Shown here in pieces: positions 20,114 through 29,219 of a DNA stretch of 40,504 nt; the first letter of the stretch is position 1; the number at the start of each line of letters is the position of its first letter. The translations under genes were made by a program, and so were the position numbers. Source of the DNA: Gammaproteobacteria bacterium (GTDB lineage Bacteria > Pseudomonadota > Gammaproteobacteria > SG8-11); NCBI GenBank assembly GCA_024641505.1, contig JAHECY010000021.1, positions 1 to 40,504 of the forward strand. The letters are read 5' to 3'. The notes beneath the pieces were generated by a model, which was given only the letters and a program-made list of their open reading frames with translations, was not told the origin of the DNA and did not search any database.

Positions 20114-20863
20114 CTATTGCAAATCAAATTTGAATTTTTGCCTGATCCAGACCGATACCGCTTGATTGCCCATGTAGCCGGGTTTGAACTTCATGTCGCG
20201 AGCCCAGGCGGTGGCGGCGGCGTCAAAGGCTTCGCCGCCGCTTGTTATGATTCTAATGTCGTCAACGGTGCCCGCGGGGCCCACGAGGTATTCGATTTCC
20301 ACGAAGCCTTCCAGTCCGTTTTTTTGCGATGTTTTCGGATAGTAGGAATGAAGGTCCGGTTGATATATCAGCACGGGACGCTGCGTCAGACTGAACATGC
20401 GTACCACGGTAGGCGCTGGCGGCGTCGTGGGCTCCGGCGGTGTCATCGGCGGCGTTGCCGACGGTGGCGTCAGCTCAGGTTCCGGATCTTGCGTGTGCTC
20501 CGGGATCGGCTCTGGCTCGGCCGGTAGACTTTCAACAGGTTTTGGTATGGGGGTCGGTACCGGTTTCGGTGCGGGCCTTGGTTTTGGCTTAGGTTTGGGA
20601 GGCGGCGCCGGTTGTTGCGGTGCACTCGGCGGTGCGGGTACGAGATTAACCACCAGCGACGATTCGAATGGTGCCTCGTAGGCGCTGAGAATTAGACCCA
20701 ATCCGTATAACCACGCGACGGTGATGACGATGCCGCTGGTCAGGGAAGAAGGCCACACCGCCGCTGGCGTCCGCAAAGGCGGAACATCGAAATGTTCGTA
20801 GCGCGGGATAGGTATTTCCAGTGGTGTCTGTAACAAACTGCCGCTTCCAAACCAGAATGACAA
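20114..20863 (-). CDS. TonB family energy-transducing protein
   Basis: The protein of up to 249 residues has one N-terminal membrane anchor (SLTSGIVITVAWLYGLGLIL). A long Pro-rich periplasmic spacer follows with PKPKPKPRPAPKPVP and Glu-Pro repeats. The C-terminal TonB domain reads YYPKTSQKNGLEGFVEIEYLV, then FDAAATAWARDMKFKPGYM. It transmits proton-motive force to outer-membrane receptors, most likely the adjacent one. The start is uncertain: TTG 20863 is the first possible codon after an in-frame stop, and TTG 20836 with GGAAG upstream is a good alternative. No exbB or exbD is nearby, so it must borrow these from elsewhere. Confidence 0.87.
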   Translation of the reverse strand: MSFWFGSGSLLQTPLEIPIPRYEHFDVPPLRTPAAVWPSSLTSGIVITVAWLYGLGLILSAYEAPFESSLVVNLVPAPPSAPQQPAPPPKPKPKPRPAPKPVPTPIPKPVESLPAEPEPIPEHTQDPEPELTPPSATPPMTPPEPTTPPAPTVVRMFSLTQRPVLIYQPDLHSYYPKTSQKNGLEGFVEIEYLVGPAGTVDDIRIITSGGEAFDAAATAWARDMKFKPGYMGNQAVSVWIRQKFKFDLQ

Positions 20864-20930
20864 CGAGATTCATACGCTTGGGAAGAATTCCCAAGGCCAT
20901 AGTAGTTTAACAAGTGACGCACACTGAGGG

Positions 20931-20952
20931 GAGTATTTGAAACAAAATACTC
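20931..20952. promoter_or_regulatory. 8-bp inverted repeat upstream of tonB
   Basis: GAGTATTT (20931-20938) and AAATACTC (20945-20952) form a perfect dyad around six bases. It lies about 70 bases upstream of the tonB start on the minus strand. It could be an operator or simply a hairpin. It does not look like a Fur box. Confidence 0.3.
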
Positions 20953-21018
20953 GGAGGTGGCAGGAAGTTTGGTGTGTGAATAGTACGCTGGACGAATTGT
21001 CCCTGACGTGGTAGAGCG

Positions 21019-21044
21019 ACAGGCGAAAAATGCTGCCTGTTTTT
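21019..21044 (+). terminator. Terminator-like hairpin
   Basis: ACAGGC (21019-21024) pairs with GCCTGT (21035-21040) and a run of T follows to 21044 on the plus strand. It lies between tonB and the PilZ-like gene, both on the minus strand, so its orientation matches no plus-strand gene. On the minus strand it lacks a U tract. It may limit antisense transcription or be chance. Confidence 0.3.
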
Positions 21045-21149
21045 GGTAAAGGCGCAGTGCAAGGGCTTGCGCTGTCACGGGTTCCGTTTTTCGATGATAT
21101 TGGGTGTTACGCGCCGTGGCGGGAGATAGTGGCAGTGGATGGTAACAAT

Positions 21150-22883
21150 TCAATCCTTGGTGTCGGCAGCCGCTTGCAAGTGGTAACAGATGAACTCACG
21201 CTGGGTGATAACCGGGTTCCCGACAATGACTTTCTGGTAACGATTGCCCCTTTCCATGAGTAAGGTCTTGCCCTTGGATATTTTAAACTTGGCATGGACG
21301 ATCAGCATCCAGCGCTTGGTATCCTCGTGTGCCAGATATCCGATGATCACCGGCGCGTCCATGCCTAAGGCGGGATCCCGTAGAAAAACGCCTTCGCCGT
21401 AAGTGGATAGCTTGGTAATGGCGAGATCCAGATCATTGTCTTCCTGACGCTGAATACGGCAGATATACCCAAGCATGGGTTTGCTGTTGTCATCATCCTG
21501 CAGTTTCTGAAACGCTACCATCTGCCCCATGAAAATATTGGAAGTAAACCGGGTTTCCCGCGTGCGAATACGCAGACCGCCCGGACTTTCGTCCATCAGG
21601 TACCAGCGGCCCGCATCAATGGAAGCTTCGTCCTCGCCGATGCCCGCGGAATTTTCCGCCAACATGTGACTCAGCATATTTTTCTTCATGTACTGGGTAT
21701 AGCGCTCCTCGCTCAGGCTCGACAGCGGGTGGTGGCAGTCGCGGAAACCGTGAAACAGTCGCAGATAGCATTTATCGCCCACGGGCAGGCGATTTTCCAT
21801 GCGAATCTGCGGATGCAGGCGTTTGCGTGCCAGTTGCAGAAACGGTAATCTGTCGGTCTCGACCAGAGTCCCCAGCGCCGGGGAAATCAGGGAGTTGCCC
21901 TGAGGTTGCAGTGCATTAAGATCGGAAGTTATGAGTTTATGCACGGGAATCAGATCGATGATCACCGCCGGCACGGTACGTTTGCTGTTTAATAACAAGC
22001 TGGGTGAGCGATTCTGGTCCGAGAACACGATAAGCTGGCCATCCTCGAGATTATCCCCCTGGTATTCTGTAATCAATTGATCGATACGCATCAGCGAGGT
22101 ATAAGCATCGAACATGTGCAAGTACTGCGGCGGCCACGCAAAGGCATCGCATAAGCCGAAGAATTGCGCCCCAAGAAACAAATGCCGTGCACTTTTGGGT
22201 TGATCGCCGCTGTAAATGATCAGGTCAGCATCGCGTTTTCGGCTGAGCTTCAGAAATCCTGTGATCTCGTATAGCGTGGACGCGTCGTGCAAGTGGCTGC
22301 TTACCATGAAAACCTGATTCAGTTCTCCCCAGAAGTGACGCGGTAGTTGTCTGTTCGACAGGGCATGCAAACGTTGCAGCGTTACGATGTTCTCCAGCAG
22401 GCAAAAACTACACTCGCGGGTTAAGTTAATGCCCGAAGTACTGTATTCGCGCGCCTGTTTCAGCGCGTCCCGGAACAGGTGCTTGTAGCTGACAGCGATC
22501 TGTTCCAGCATTTGAATGCTTGCGCTTAAAAGTCTGCGGCGAGTTTCAGGTACCGGGAATTCTTCTTCGGAAAGGTACTTGATGTAGTTATTATTGATGG
22601 TATGGCAGACCAGTTTGCGAATACCATGGGTCATCTCCAGCCGTTTAGCCGGCGCCAGCACTTCACGATTCAAGGGCGCCAGAAAGGCGATGACCGAAGA
22701 CAACAGTTCGAACGGGTGACCGGCATAACCTTGCCAATGTTCCCGTGGCAAATCAGTGATTATTTTCTTCCGGGATTTATCCTTGTGGTAAGTGGGCGTT
22801 GCCAATGTGATCGGGGGAATTTTATCAATAGAGGCCTTTAAAGCCTGATCTTTATTGAAAAGTGAAGTTAAGGATTTTTTCAT
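21150..22883 (-). CDS. Large protein with C-terminal PilZ-like region
   Basis: I do not recognise the family of this 577-residue protein with certainty. The N-terminal two thirds is mostly helical and soluble with no signal peptide (for example GIRKLVCHTINNNYIKYLSEEEFP). From about residue 410 it becomes beta-rich, and WYLMDESPGGLRIRTRET fits the DxSxxG motif of PilZ domains, which bind cyclic di-GMP. The RxxxR motif expected before it is not obvious. If it is a PilZ receptor, the GGDEF-EAL protein at 12977 is a possible partner. ATG 22883 gives a sensible start; a TTG 15 bases upstream is the alternative. Confidence 0.65.
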   Translation of the reverse strand: MKKSLTSLFNKDQALKASIDKIPPITLATPTYHKDKSRKKIITDLPREHWQGYAGHPFELLSSVIAFLAPLNREVLAPAKRLEMTHGIRKLVCHTINNNYIKYLSEEEFPVPETRRRLLSASIQMLEQIAVSYKHLFRDALKQAREYSTSGINLTRECSFCLLENIVTLQRLHALSNRQLPRHFWGELNQVFMVSSHLHDASTLYEITGFLKLSRKRDADLIIYSGDQPKSARHLFLGAQFFGLCDAFAWPPQYLHMFDAYTSLMRIDQLITEYQGDNLEDGQLIVFSDQNRSPSLLLNSKRTVPAVIIDLIPVHKLITSDLNALQPQGNSLISPALGTLVETDRLPFLQLARKRLHPQIRMENRLPVGDKCYLRLFHGFRDCHHPLSSLSEERYTQYMKKNMLSHMLAENSAGIGEDEASIDAGRWYLMDESPGGLRIRTRETRFTSNIFMGQMVAFQKLQDDDNSKPMLGYICRIQRQEDNDLDLAITKLSTYGEGVFLRDPALGMDAPVIIGYLAHEDTKRWMLIVHAKFKISKGKTLLMERGNRYQKVIVGNPVITQREFICYHLQAAADTKD

Positions 22884-23255
22884 ACACGCCCAACCCAACC
22901 GTAATTATCTTGACCTACCGCGACGTTTGTTTTGACTTTGTGATTTATCGGGTAGATATAGCATTAACAATATAGTGGAATACGATAAATCGGTGCTGCT
23001 GGTTTAACAGTTATTAATTCGACCGAATATGCTGGTTTCTTTAACGTGAAATTGTTGTGGTTATTTTACCGGTTGTAGATGCGCCGCTATTGCAGGTGAC
23101 CCGCGGGTGTCGGCTTGGAGAGCGTGAACCTGCAGTAAATGGTGCTTGCAATCCGACATCCAGCCCGTAAACTCCCAGGAATTTCCGCCCCCGGACCTGA
23201 AGAAGTTCTCGACGGGATATGTTTTTTTACGTGGTGTCAGTGATGGGGATGTTCT
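22884..23255. other. 372-base divergent intergenic region
   Basis: This region separates the PilZ-like gene (minus) from the GT39 gene (plus) and must hold promoters for both. On the plus strand TTGACT near 22932 followed after 17-19 bases by GATATAGC is a weak sigma-70 candidate, but it lies about 300 bases from the GT39 start. I see no coding frame and no RNA gene. Confidence 0.3.
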
Positions 23256-24800
23256 GTGTCTAAAATATTTTTGCATCCGGGAATCCTGCTCGGTGCCGCG
23301 TTACTGATCAGCCTGTTTTATGGCACTTGGGCGGTGCCGCTGTTTGATCTGGATGAGGGCGCATTCACTGAAGCCTCTCGTGAAATGCTTGAACGCCACG
23401 ATTTTATTTCCACTTATTTGAACGGCGCACCCCGGTATGACAAGCCGATATTGATTTATTGGCTGCAGGCTGCCAGCGTTACTCTGTTCGGGCTCAACGA
23501 ATTTGCGTTACGGCTGCCGTCGTCGCTGGCCGCCAGCATCTGGGTGTTGGCGTTGTTTTTCTTCATGCGCCGGGTCACCGACGAGGTGACAGCCCTGTAT
23601 GCCGGATTGGTTGCCGCGCTTAGCGTGGCGGTGACCGTCATCGGTAAAGCGGCAACTGCTGATGCATTGCTGAACATGTTGCTGGCGATGAGCATGTTCA
23701 GCCTTTATTTGTATATCATCGAGCGTAAGCTGCGCTGGTTGCTGGGTGTCTATGCTTTGACCGCGCTCGGTTTTCTCGCCAAGGGTCCGGTGGCTATTCT
23801 GGTGCCTGGGGCGGTCAGCCTGTTGTTTTTTGCTTGGAAACGGGAATGGCGTATCTGGTTACGCATGGTGTTACATCCGATTGGAATTCCATTGTTCTTG
23901 TTGATCGCGCTGCCCTGGTATGTGTTGCAGTATTTGCATGAAGGGCAGGCATTTATCGACGGGTTTTTCTTCAAACATAATCTAGACCGTTTTCAAGGCC
24001 CCATGGAGCAGCATGGTGGCAGTGTTTTCTATTATGTGCCCGTGGTGCTGATCGGAGTGCTGCCGTTTACCAGTGCCGGGTTGCGCGCGCTTTCCCTGCT
24101 GCGCACGTTTCGTGAAGATGATCTGAAATTGTTTGCTGCGCTGTGGTTCATGTTCGTGCTGGTGTTTTTTTCATTTTCCGGGACCAAGTTACCGCATTAC
24201 GTGAATTATGGGTTGAGCGGATTGTTTATTCTGAGCGCCTTGTATTTGGATGCGGTGCGGAATCGATTCTGGGCTTTGCTGCCGGCGTTATTACTGACGG
24301 GGTTATTGATATTTATCCCGGAATTGATCGCCGCGCAGCTGCATTCGGTGAAGGATCCGTTTATTCGTGATGCGCTGATCGCCTATCCGCAAGTGTTCGG
24401 CGCGGGCTATCGGGGCTATTTCATTGTGGTGCTGGCAGTGCTGATGGCGTTACTCATTGACCGCCGGTTGCGCATTGAAACAAAACTGGTGGCCAGTGGT
24501 TTTCTGCTGGTGATAGGTATCAATACACTATTGCTGCCGGCAGTGGGTGAACTATTGCAGGCGCCGGTGAAGCATGCGGCCCTGTTGGCACGGGAACAAA
24601 AATTGCCGGTAAAGATGTGGCGCATTAATACACCCAGTTTCTCCGTGTATCGGCAGGCCGTGACCCCGAAAACCGATACCGTGGCGCCGGGTGATGTCAT
24701 TTTTACCAAGAAGGATCAATTGCCTGAATTGCCGGCCCATGAGTTGTTGTACGTGGGTGGTGGTGCGGCCCTGGTACGGATTCTGGAGCGCCATCCCTGA
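23256..24800 (+). CDS. ArnT-like glycosyltransferase family 39 membrane protein
   Basis: The 514-residue integral membrane protein has about a dozen hydrophobic segments and the GT-C fold signature of ArnT/PMT enzymes. The catalytic-loop acidic residues fall in VPLFDLDEGAFTEASREML, followed by YDKPILIYWLQAAS and the PSSLAASIWV block. The GFLAKGPVAILVPG and SFSGTKLPHYV motifs also match. Such enzymes transfer a sugar from an undecaprenyl carrier to a periplasmic acceptor such as lipid A or protein; the acceptor is unknown here. It starts with GTG at 23256. The gene stands alone, so substrate cannot be inferred from neighbours. Confidence 0.88.
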   Translation: MSKIFLHPGILLGAALLISLFYGTWAVPLFDLDEGAFTEASREMLERHDFISTYLNGAPRYDKPILIYWLQAASVTLFGLNEFALRLPSSLAASIWVLALFFFMRRVTDEVTALYAGLVAALSVAVTVIGKAATADALLNMLLAMSMFSLYLYIIERKLRWLLGVYALTALGFLAKGPVAILVPGAVSLLFFAWKREWRIWLRMVLHPIGIPLFLLIALPWYVLQYLHEGQAFIDGFFFKHNLDRFQGPMEQHGGSVFYYVPVVLIGVLPFTSAGLRALSLLRTFREDDLKLFAALWFMFVLVFFSFSGTKLPHYVNYGLSGLFILSALYLDAVRNRFWALLPALLLTGLLIFIPELIAAQLHSVKDPFIRDALIAYPQVFGAGYRGYFIVVLAVLMALLIDRRLRIETKLVASGFLLVIGINTLLLPAVGELLQAPVKHAALLAREQKLPVKMWRINTPSFSVYRQAVTPKTDTVAPGDVIFTKKDQLPELPAHELLYVGGGAALVRILERHP

Positions 24801-24878
24801 GCTGTTGCTGGTTTTGCGGCGAGGTCATGGTAACGGCATAATAGGGTGGCGCGGGTATTGCCGCGGGCGCGGCCAATG

Positions 24879-25418
24879 TTATTTCTCCGCTGAAATCATG
24901 CGAGAAAATGCCGCCATGCTGGCCTGCAGCGCGTGTTGTGCGTCAACGTCGAGGAGCATGCCACTGGGGTCGAATTTACGCTTGGCATGCGCGATATTCA
25001 AGGAACACTCCACCACTACCCGGGCGTTCATGGCGTGCAACACCATCACCAGCGCATGGTGTGCTCTGGCGCCGCCAAGTTCCGTGGTGGATACGCTCAT
25101 GACCGCGACCGGTTTTAGCACCAGTTCCCCGGAAGCCACTACCCAGTCCAGGGCGTTTTTCAAGGCGCCGGGAATGCCATGGGCATACTCCGGCGTGCTG
25201 ATCAGTAACCCGTCAGCCTGCTGGAGTGCAGTGCGAAAAGCGTCGACGGTATTGGGTGTCGGTGTATCCACGTGGTCGGCATTAAAAGCGGGTATCGCTT
25301 CCAAACCGCTAAACAAATCAATGTGCTGTTGATTACTCGCGTGCCGTGCGGCATGGCGCAACAGCGCGGTGTTATAGGAATGGCGCCTGAGGCTGCCCGA
25401 CAAAGCCATGATATGCAT
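24879..25418 (-). CDS. NADPH-dependent FMN reductase family protein
   Basis: From ATG 25418 the protein has 179 residues with a flavodoxin-like fold. The FMN-phosphate loop is ALSGSLRRHSYNTALLR near the N-terminus. The TPEYAHGIPGALKNALDWV block at mid-protein is diagnostic of the family. Members reduce flavins, quinones, azo dyes or chromate using NAD(P)H; the substrate cannot be predicted. AGGATT precedes the chosen ATG. The frame extends upstream to 25655 but that part has no family similarity. It is convergent with the GT39 gene and lies downstream of the PAP2 gene. Confidence 0.88.
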   Translation of the reverse strand: MHIMALSGSLRRHSYNTALLRHAARHASNQQHIDLFSGLEAIPAFNADHVDTPTPNTVDAFRTALQQADGLLISTPEYAHGIPGALKNALDWVVASGELVLKPVAVMSVSTTELGGARAHHALVMVLHAMNARVVVECSLNIAHAKRKFDPSGMLLDVDAQHALQASMAAFSRMISAEK

Positions 25419-25602
25419 GGTAATCCTGTCCGTGCATGTGAGACGTCGATTGTAATGCCATTGAAGTATGAAGACACGCGTAAATGTGGACAGGCACCGG
25501 TAATTTCCGGGCCGTGGTTTATCCATGGGCGCGAACACCGGGGGGGCGATGTTTGGACCGGATTGGTAATTGCGCCTGTCACCCGTGTTCGGTTCACGGT
25601 TG

Positions 25603-26421
25603 TTACCGCAGATCTCTGTCGATTCCGGAAAGCACTCGTTCACCTGCTGCGCCATAACGCCGTCGTGCGTTGTTCAGCGCCAGCGCCAGGGCGGTGCCGG
25701 CGATAAGGTAACGCAAATGATCCGATGCCGGATAGCCGGTATCCGCGTGAAAAAACAAGGCGACCGGGGCCAACATGAACACTGCTGCCAGCGCATGCTC
25801 CCGCCAGCCCAGACATGCATGGCGCCATTTTTGCCCTAGCCACAAGCCGGCCACGGCACACAACCAGCCCACCAGGAAACCGCCCAGCACATCCACGGGC
25901 CAATGGGCACCCACGATGATGCGGGACCAACCCGTGCCCATTGCGCCAAGGATCACCAGGCTGCGCCAGGGGACGGATCTGAACGTGAAATACAGCAGAC
26001 CGGCGAGACACATCGCCGTGGCGCTATGTCCTGACGGGAAGGACTTCTGGCGCAAGGTGACGCCAATGATCGTGAAGCTGTCCGCGGGCAACACCGCCGC
26101 CGGCCGATCCAGGTGCAAGCCGAATTTCAGCGCATATACCCCCGCCGCGCACAACAATGCGGCAATCAAGGCAGCCCATAAAACATCCGGGCGGCGGTAG
26201 ACCAGTGGGGCGAGGAGGCACAGGGCGACCAACGAATTCCCAAGCAGCGTTAGATTCGCCCAAATACCACCACCGGTGTATGCCGCCATCCGATTCAGCA
26301 CGATAAATAGGGCTTGATTGGTGCCGCTGCCGAGAACAATGGCGCCCACGGCCAAGCATGCCAAGGGCAGTAGCCAAAAATGCAGCACAGGATCTTGCGC
26401 CGGTTTATCCTCTGTGTTCAT
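25603..26421 (-). CDS. PAP2 family membrane phosphatase
   Basis: The 272-residue protein has six or so membrane segments and the three PAP2 phosphatase motifs: KFGLHLDRP, SFPSGHSATA and SRIIVGAHWPVDVLGG. The catalytic His residues and Arg are all present. Such enzymes dephosphorylate lipid phosphates such as undecaprenyl pyrophosphate or phosphatidic acid on the periplasmic face. ATG 26421 is the best start although its ribosome binding site is weak; a longer frame reaches into the cysB promoter region. It is divergent from cysB. Recycling of the undecaprenyl carrier would fit the GT39 enzyme nearby but is only inference. Confidence 0.88.
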   Translation of the reverse strand: MNTEDKPAQDPVLHFWLLPLACLAVGAIVLGSGTNQALFIVLNRMAAYTGGGIWANLTLLGNSLVALCLLAPLVYRRPDVLWAALIAALLCAAGVYALKFGLHLDRPAAVLPADSFTIIGVTLRQKSFPSGHSATAMCLAGLLYFTFRSVPWRSLVILGAMGTGWSRIIVGAHWPVDVLGGFLVGWLCAVAGLWLGQKWRHACLGWREHALAAVFMLAPVALFFHADTGYPASDHLRYLIAGTALALALNNARRRYGAAGERVLSGIDRDLR

Positions 26422-26520
26422 AAGGTATGGTGTACGTTGCCAGAAAGAAAAGGATGTTTTTCCGTTGCATTCTTCATTTCTCCATTTAGAATTAGCAGGA
26501 ATATTGGTATACATAATCAT

Positions 26521-26530
26521 AATAATTATT
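26521..26530. promoter_or_regulatory. AT-rich palindrome in the cysB promoter region
   Basis: AATAATTATT is a perfect 10-bp palindrome within a very AT-rich stretch (about 26480-26535) just upstream of the cysB ribosome binding site. LysR-type regulators such as CysB often repress their own gene through sites in this position, so it may be an autoregulatory or promoter element. Confidence 0.3.
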
Positions 26531-26545
26531 CATATAGGTGACACC

Positions 26546-27484
26546 ATGAAACTTCACCAGTTGCGTTATATTCGGGAGGTTGCACGCTGTAATTTGAACG
26601 TAACTGATGCCGCTGAAATTCTGCATACCTCACAGCCGGGAGTCAGCAAGCAAATCCGCTTGTTGGAAGATGAGCTGGGGGTACCTATTTTTACGCGCAC
26701 CGGCAAACGCCTGGTCGACATTACCGAGCCGGGACATGCAGTCATTCACGTTGCCGAACGGATCCTGCAAGAAGTCGAAAACCTTAAGAAAATTGGCACT
26801 GAATATACCAACGAAGTGGTGGGCACACTCTCGATCGCCACCACGCATACCCAGGCACGTTATGTATTGCCGGAAACGATTAAGGAATTCACCGAACGTT
26901 ATCCCGATGTTAACCTGCATATTCATCAAGGTAATAATGCGCAAATCATTGAGATGGCGGAAAACGGCGAAGTGGACTTTGCTTTGGCCAGTGAAGGACT
27001 GGTCGGGCAGCGCGACAGCTTGGCGGCGTTGCCGTGTTATGACTGGAATCGCTGTCTGATTGTGCTTTCCGATCACCCCTTGCTCAGGATCAAGCGCCCG
27101 CTGACCTTAAGAGATATCGCGGATTTTCCCATCGTCACCTATGATTTCGTCACGGCGCAGGATTCTCCGGAACAGCGTGCCTTCCGCATGGCCAATGTCA
27201 TGCCCAACGTGGTACTCACCGCGCTGGACGCGGACGTCATCAAGACCTATGTGGAACTGGCGCTGGGGGTGGGATTACTCGCCAAGATTGCGTTTGAACC
27301 GCATCGGGATATTTATCTACGCATGATCGACGTGGGGCATCTTTTCGAGAAGAGCACCTCGTACCTGGCGATACGCAAAGGCGCGTATCTGCGTGGCTTC
27401 ATGTTTGAATTTATTGAACTGTTCGCGCCGCATCTGACCCGTGAAGTCGTCACCAAAGCGATCAGCGCCACCGATGTGCGTTAG
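26546..27484 (+). CDS. cysB: LysR-type regulator CysB
   Basis: CysB activates sulfate assimilation genes, responding to N-acetylserine. From ATG 26546, preceded by AGGTGA, the protein has 312 residues. The N-terminus MKLHQLRYIREVARCNLNVT is characteristic of CysB/Cbl, with a helix-turn-helix at AAEILHTSQPGVSKQIRLLE. The effector domain contains LSIATTHTQARYVLP, including the Thr residues that bind effector and sulfate in CysB, and HIHQGNNAQI. It is followed by cysG, which makes the sirohaem that sulfite reductase needs, a functionally sensible pairing. Distinguishing CysB from its paralogue Cbl by sequence alone is not fully certain. Confidence 0.9.
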   Translation: MKLHQLRYIREVARCNLNVTDAAEILHTSQPGVSKQIRLLEDELGVPIFTRTGKRLVDITEPGHAVIHVAERILQEVENLKKIGTEYTNEVVGTLSIATTHTQARYVLPETIKEFTERYPDVNLHIHQGNNAQIIEMAENGEVDFALASEGLVGQRDSLAALPCYDWNRCLIVLSDHPLLRIKRPLTLRDIADFPIVTYDFVTAQDSPEQRAFRMANVMPNVVLTALDADVIKTYVELALGVGLLAKIAFEPHRDIYLRMIDVGHLFEKSTSYLAIRKGAYLRGFMFEFIELFAPHLTREVVTKAISATDVR

Positions 27485-27519
27485 ACGGTGTTAAACCTGC
27501 AATACGGATAAACGATCGA

Positions 27520-28917
27520 ATGAATTTGCTGCCAATATTCATGAATTTGCAAGGCCGCCCCTGTCTTGTGGCAGGCGGTGGCGATGTCGCATGTCGCAAG
27601 GTCAACCTGCTGCGTCAGGCCGGAGCCACCATTACCGTGGTTGCCCCAAGCTTTGATCCGCGCCTGGAACAGCTTGCCGCGAATGGCGACATTCATAAGG
27701 TGGTGCAGGAGTTTTCGGCACACCATCTGGTGAACCAATGCCTGGTGGTGGCGGCAACCGACGATGAGGCGGTGAACCGTAAAGTCGCCGCCGCGGCGAA
27801 CCAGGCATTCATTCCCGTTAACGTGGTGGATCGACCGGAGCTGTGCACATTCGTCATGCCCTCGATCATCGATCGGTCGCCGATAATTATTGCGGTTTCC
27901 AGTGCCGGCACTTCACCAGTGCTGGCGCGTTTGCTGCGCGCGCGCTTGGAAACGCTGATTCCAGCTTCCTATGGGAAACTGGCGACATTGGTCGGAGGTT
28001 TTCGCGACCAGGTAAAAAAACGATTTACTACGATCGACGCCCGGCGACGTTTTTGGGAAGCGGTATTGCAGGGGCCGATCGCGGAAATGATGTTGACCGG
28101 CCGCGAACAACCCGCCACCGTCGCTTTGCAGCAAGCGATAACGGACGGATTGGGAGCCGATCAAGATCTGGGGGAAGTTGCTTTGGTGGGCGCGGGTCCC
28201 GGGGATCCTGATTTGTTGACGTTTCGTGCATTGCGGCTGTTGCAACGGGCGGATGTCATTGTTTACGATCGCCTGGTGTCCAAAGAAATTCTAGAGCTTG
28301 CCAGGCGCGACGCGGATCATATTTACGTCGGTAAAGAGCGTGACAAGCATACCGTGCCACAGGAAGGTATCAACGAGCTGTTGGTGCGCCTGGCTCAGGA
28401 AGGTAAACGGGTGGTGCGTCTCAAAGGCGGCGATCCCTTTATCTTTGGGCGTGGTGGCGAAGAAATCGATACCTTGGCGCAGCATAAAGTGCCGTTCCAG
28501 GTGGTGCCGGGAATTACCGCCGCTGCGGGTTGCGCGAGTTATTCCGGCATCCCGCTCACGCATCGAGACTACGCGCAATCCGTGGTCTTTGTCACTGGCC
28601 ACCTGAAAGACGGAACCCTGGATCTCAATTGGCCGGCACTGGCACAACCGCAGCAGACCGTGGTTTTCTATATGGGACTGAAAGGATTGTCGGAAATTTG
28701 CCGACAGTTGCAGGTTCATGGCATGGCCGAAGACACACCGGTGGCGCTGGTGGAACAGGGTACAACGGTACGCCAGAAAATTCACATCGGTACCTTGGGT
28801 ACGATGCCCGCGCAAACACGGGGGATGGATATTCAGCCGCCGACGTTGATTATCGTGGGCGATGTCGTGACTCTTCATGAAAAGCTTTCGTGGTTCGCGC
28901 CAACGCCATCCCTGTGA
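27520..28917 (+). CDS. cysG: Sirohaem synthase (multifunctional)
   Basis: CysG converts uroporphyrinogen III to sirohaem in three activities. The 465-residue protein has the N-terminal dehydrogenase/ferrochelatase module with NAD-binding LVAGGGDVACRKVNLLRQAG (about 17-36) and the dimer region containing VSSAGTSPVLARLLRARLE. The C-terminal SUMT methyltransferase module starts near 215 with VALVGAGPGDPDLLT, then VRLKGGDPFIFGRGGEE and VVPGITAAAGCASYSGIPLT. Both halves look complete. Sirohaem serves sulfite and nitrite reductases. It follows cysB by 35 bases and may be read from the same transcript. Confidence 0.96.
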   Translation: MNLLPIFMNLQGRPCLVAGGGDVACRKVNLLRQAGATITVVAPSFDPRLEQLAANGDIHKVVQEFSAHHLVNQCLVVAATDDEAVNRKVAAAANQAFIPVNVVDRPELCTFVMPSIIDRSPIIIAVSSAGTSPVLARLLRARLETLIPASYGKLATLVGGFRDQVKKRFTTIDARRRFWEAVLQGPIAEMMLTGREQPATVALQQAITDGLGADQDLGEVALVGAGPGDPDLLTFRALRLLQRADVIVYDRLVSKEILELARRDADHIYVGKERDKHTVPQEGINELLVRLAQEGKRVVRLKGGDPFIFGRGGEEIDTLAQHKVPFQVVPGITAAAGCASYSGIPLTHRDYAQSVVFVTGHLKDGTLDLNWPALAQPQQTVVFYMGLKGLSEICRQLQVHGMAEDTPVALVEQGTTVRQKIHIGTLGTMPAQTRGMDIQPPTLIIVGDVVTLHEKLSWFAPTPSL

Positions 28918-29219
28918 GCAACGCATGAGCACAGGCGTCGCCCTCAATCTCAAAATTACGAAATTTGCGGTTTTGCATCAGGCATCACGTTAGCACACGG
29001 TGAAACTCACGCCGTTGTTAGTGTCTAGCGCAGTATTTCTGTAAATCATTATTTACTCATACACCATTTTATCAAGCGCACATATCCTTGGCGCGGCAAC
29101 GTGTTTATTTATCAGCACTTTATGCTACCATTGGTCGCTGATGGCATATCGACAGAATTGTTCAGAAATAGTAATCAGGCCATGATAATAAATATGCAGG
29201 ATTTCCACGGGGCAATGAG
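28918..29219. other. 302-base intergenic region upstream of the di-haem peroxidase
   Basis: No gene is visible. GTAAAT (29041-29046) and ATTTAC (29051-29056) form a perfect dyad around CATT, which could be an operator. The region becomes AT-rich toward the peroxidase gene, as expected of a promoter, but I cannot place a convincing -35/-10 pair or an FNR-type box. Confidence 0.3.

Noticed and set aside
20871-20900. ATG at 20873 as the tonB start
   Set aside because: It is in a different frame from the TonB protein, and a stop codon at 20872-20870 blocks any upstream in-frame start.
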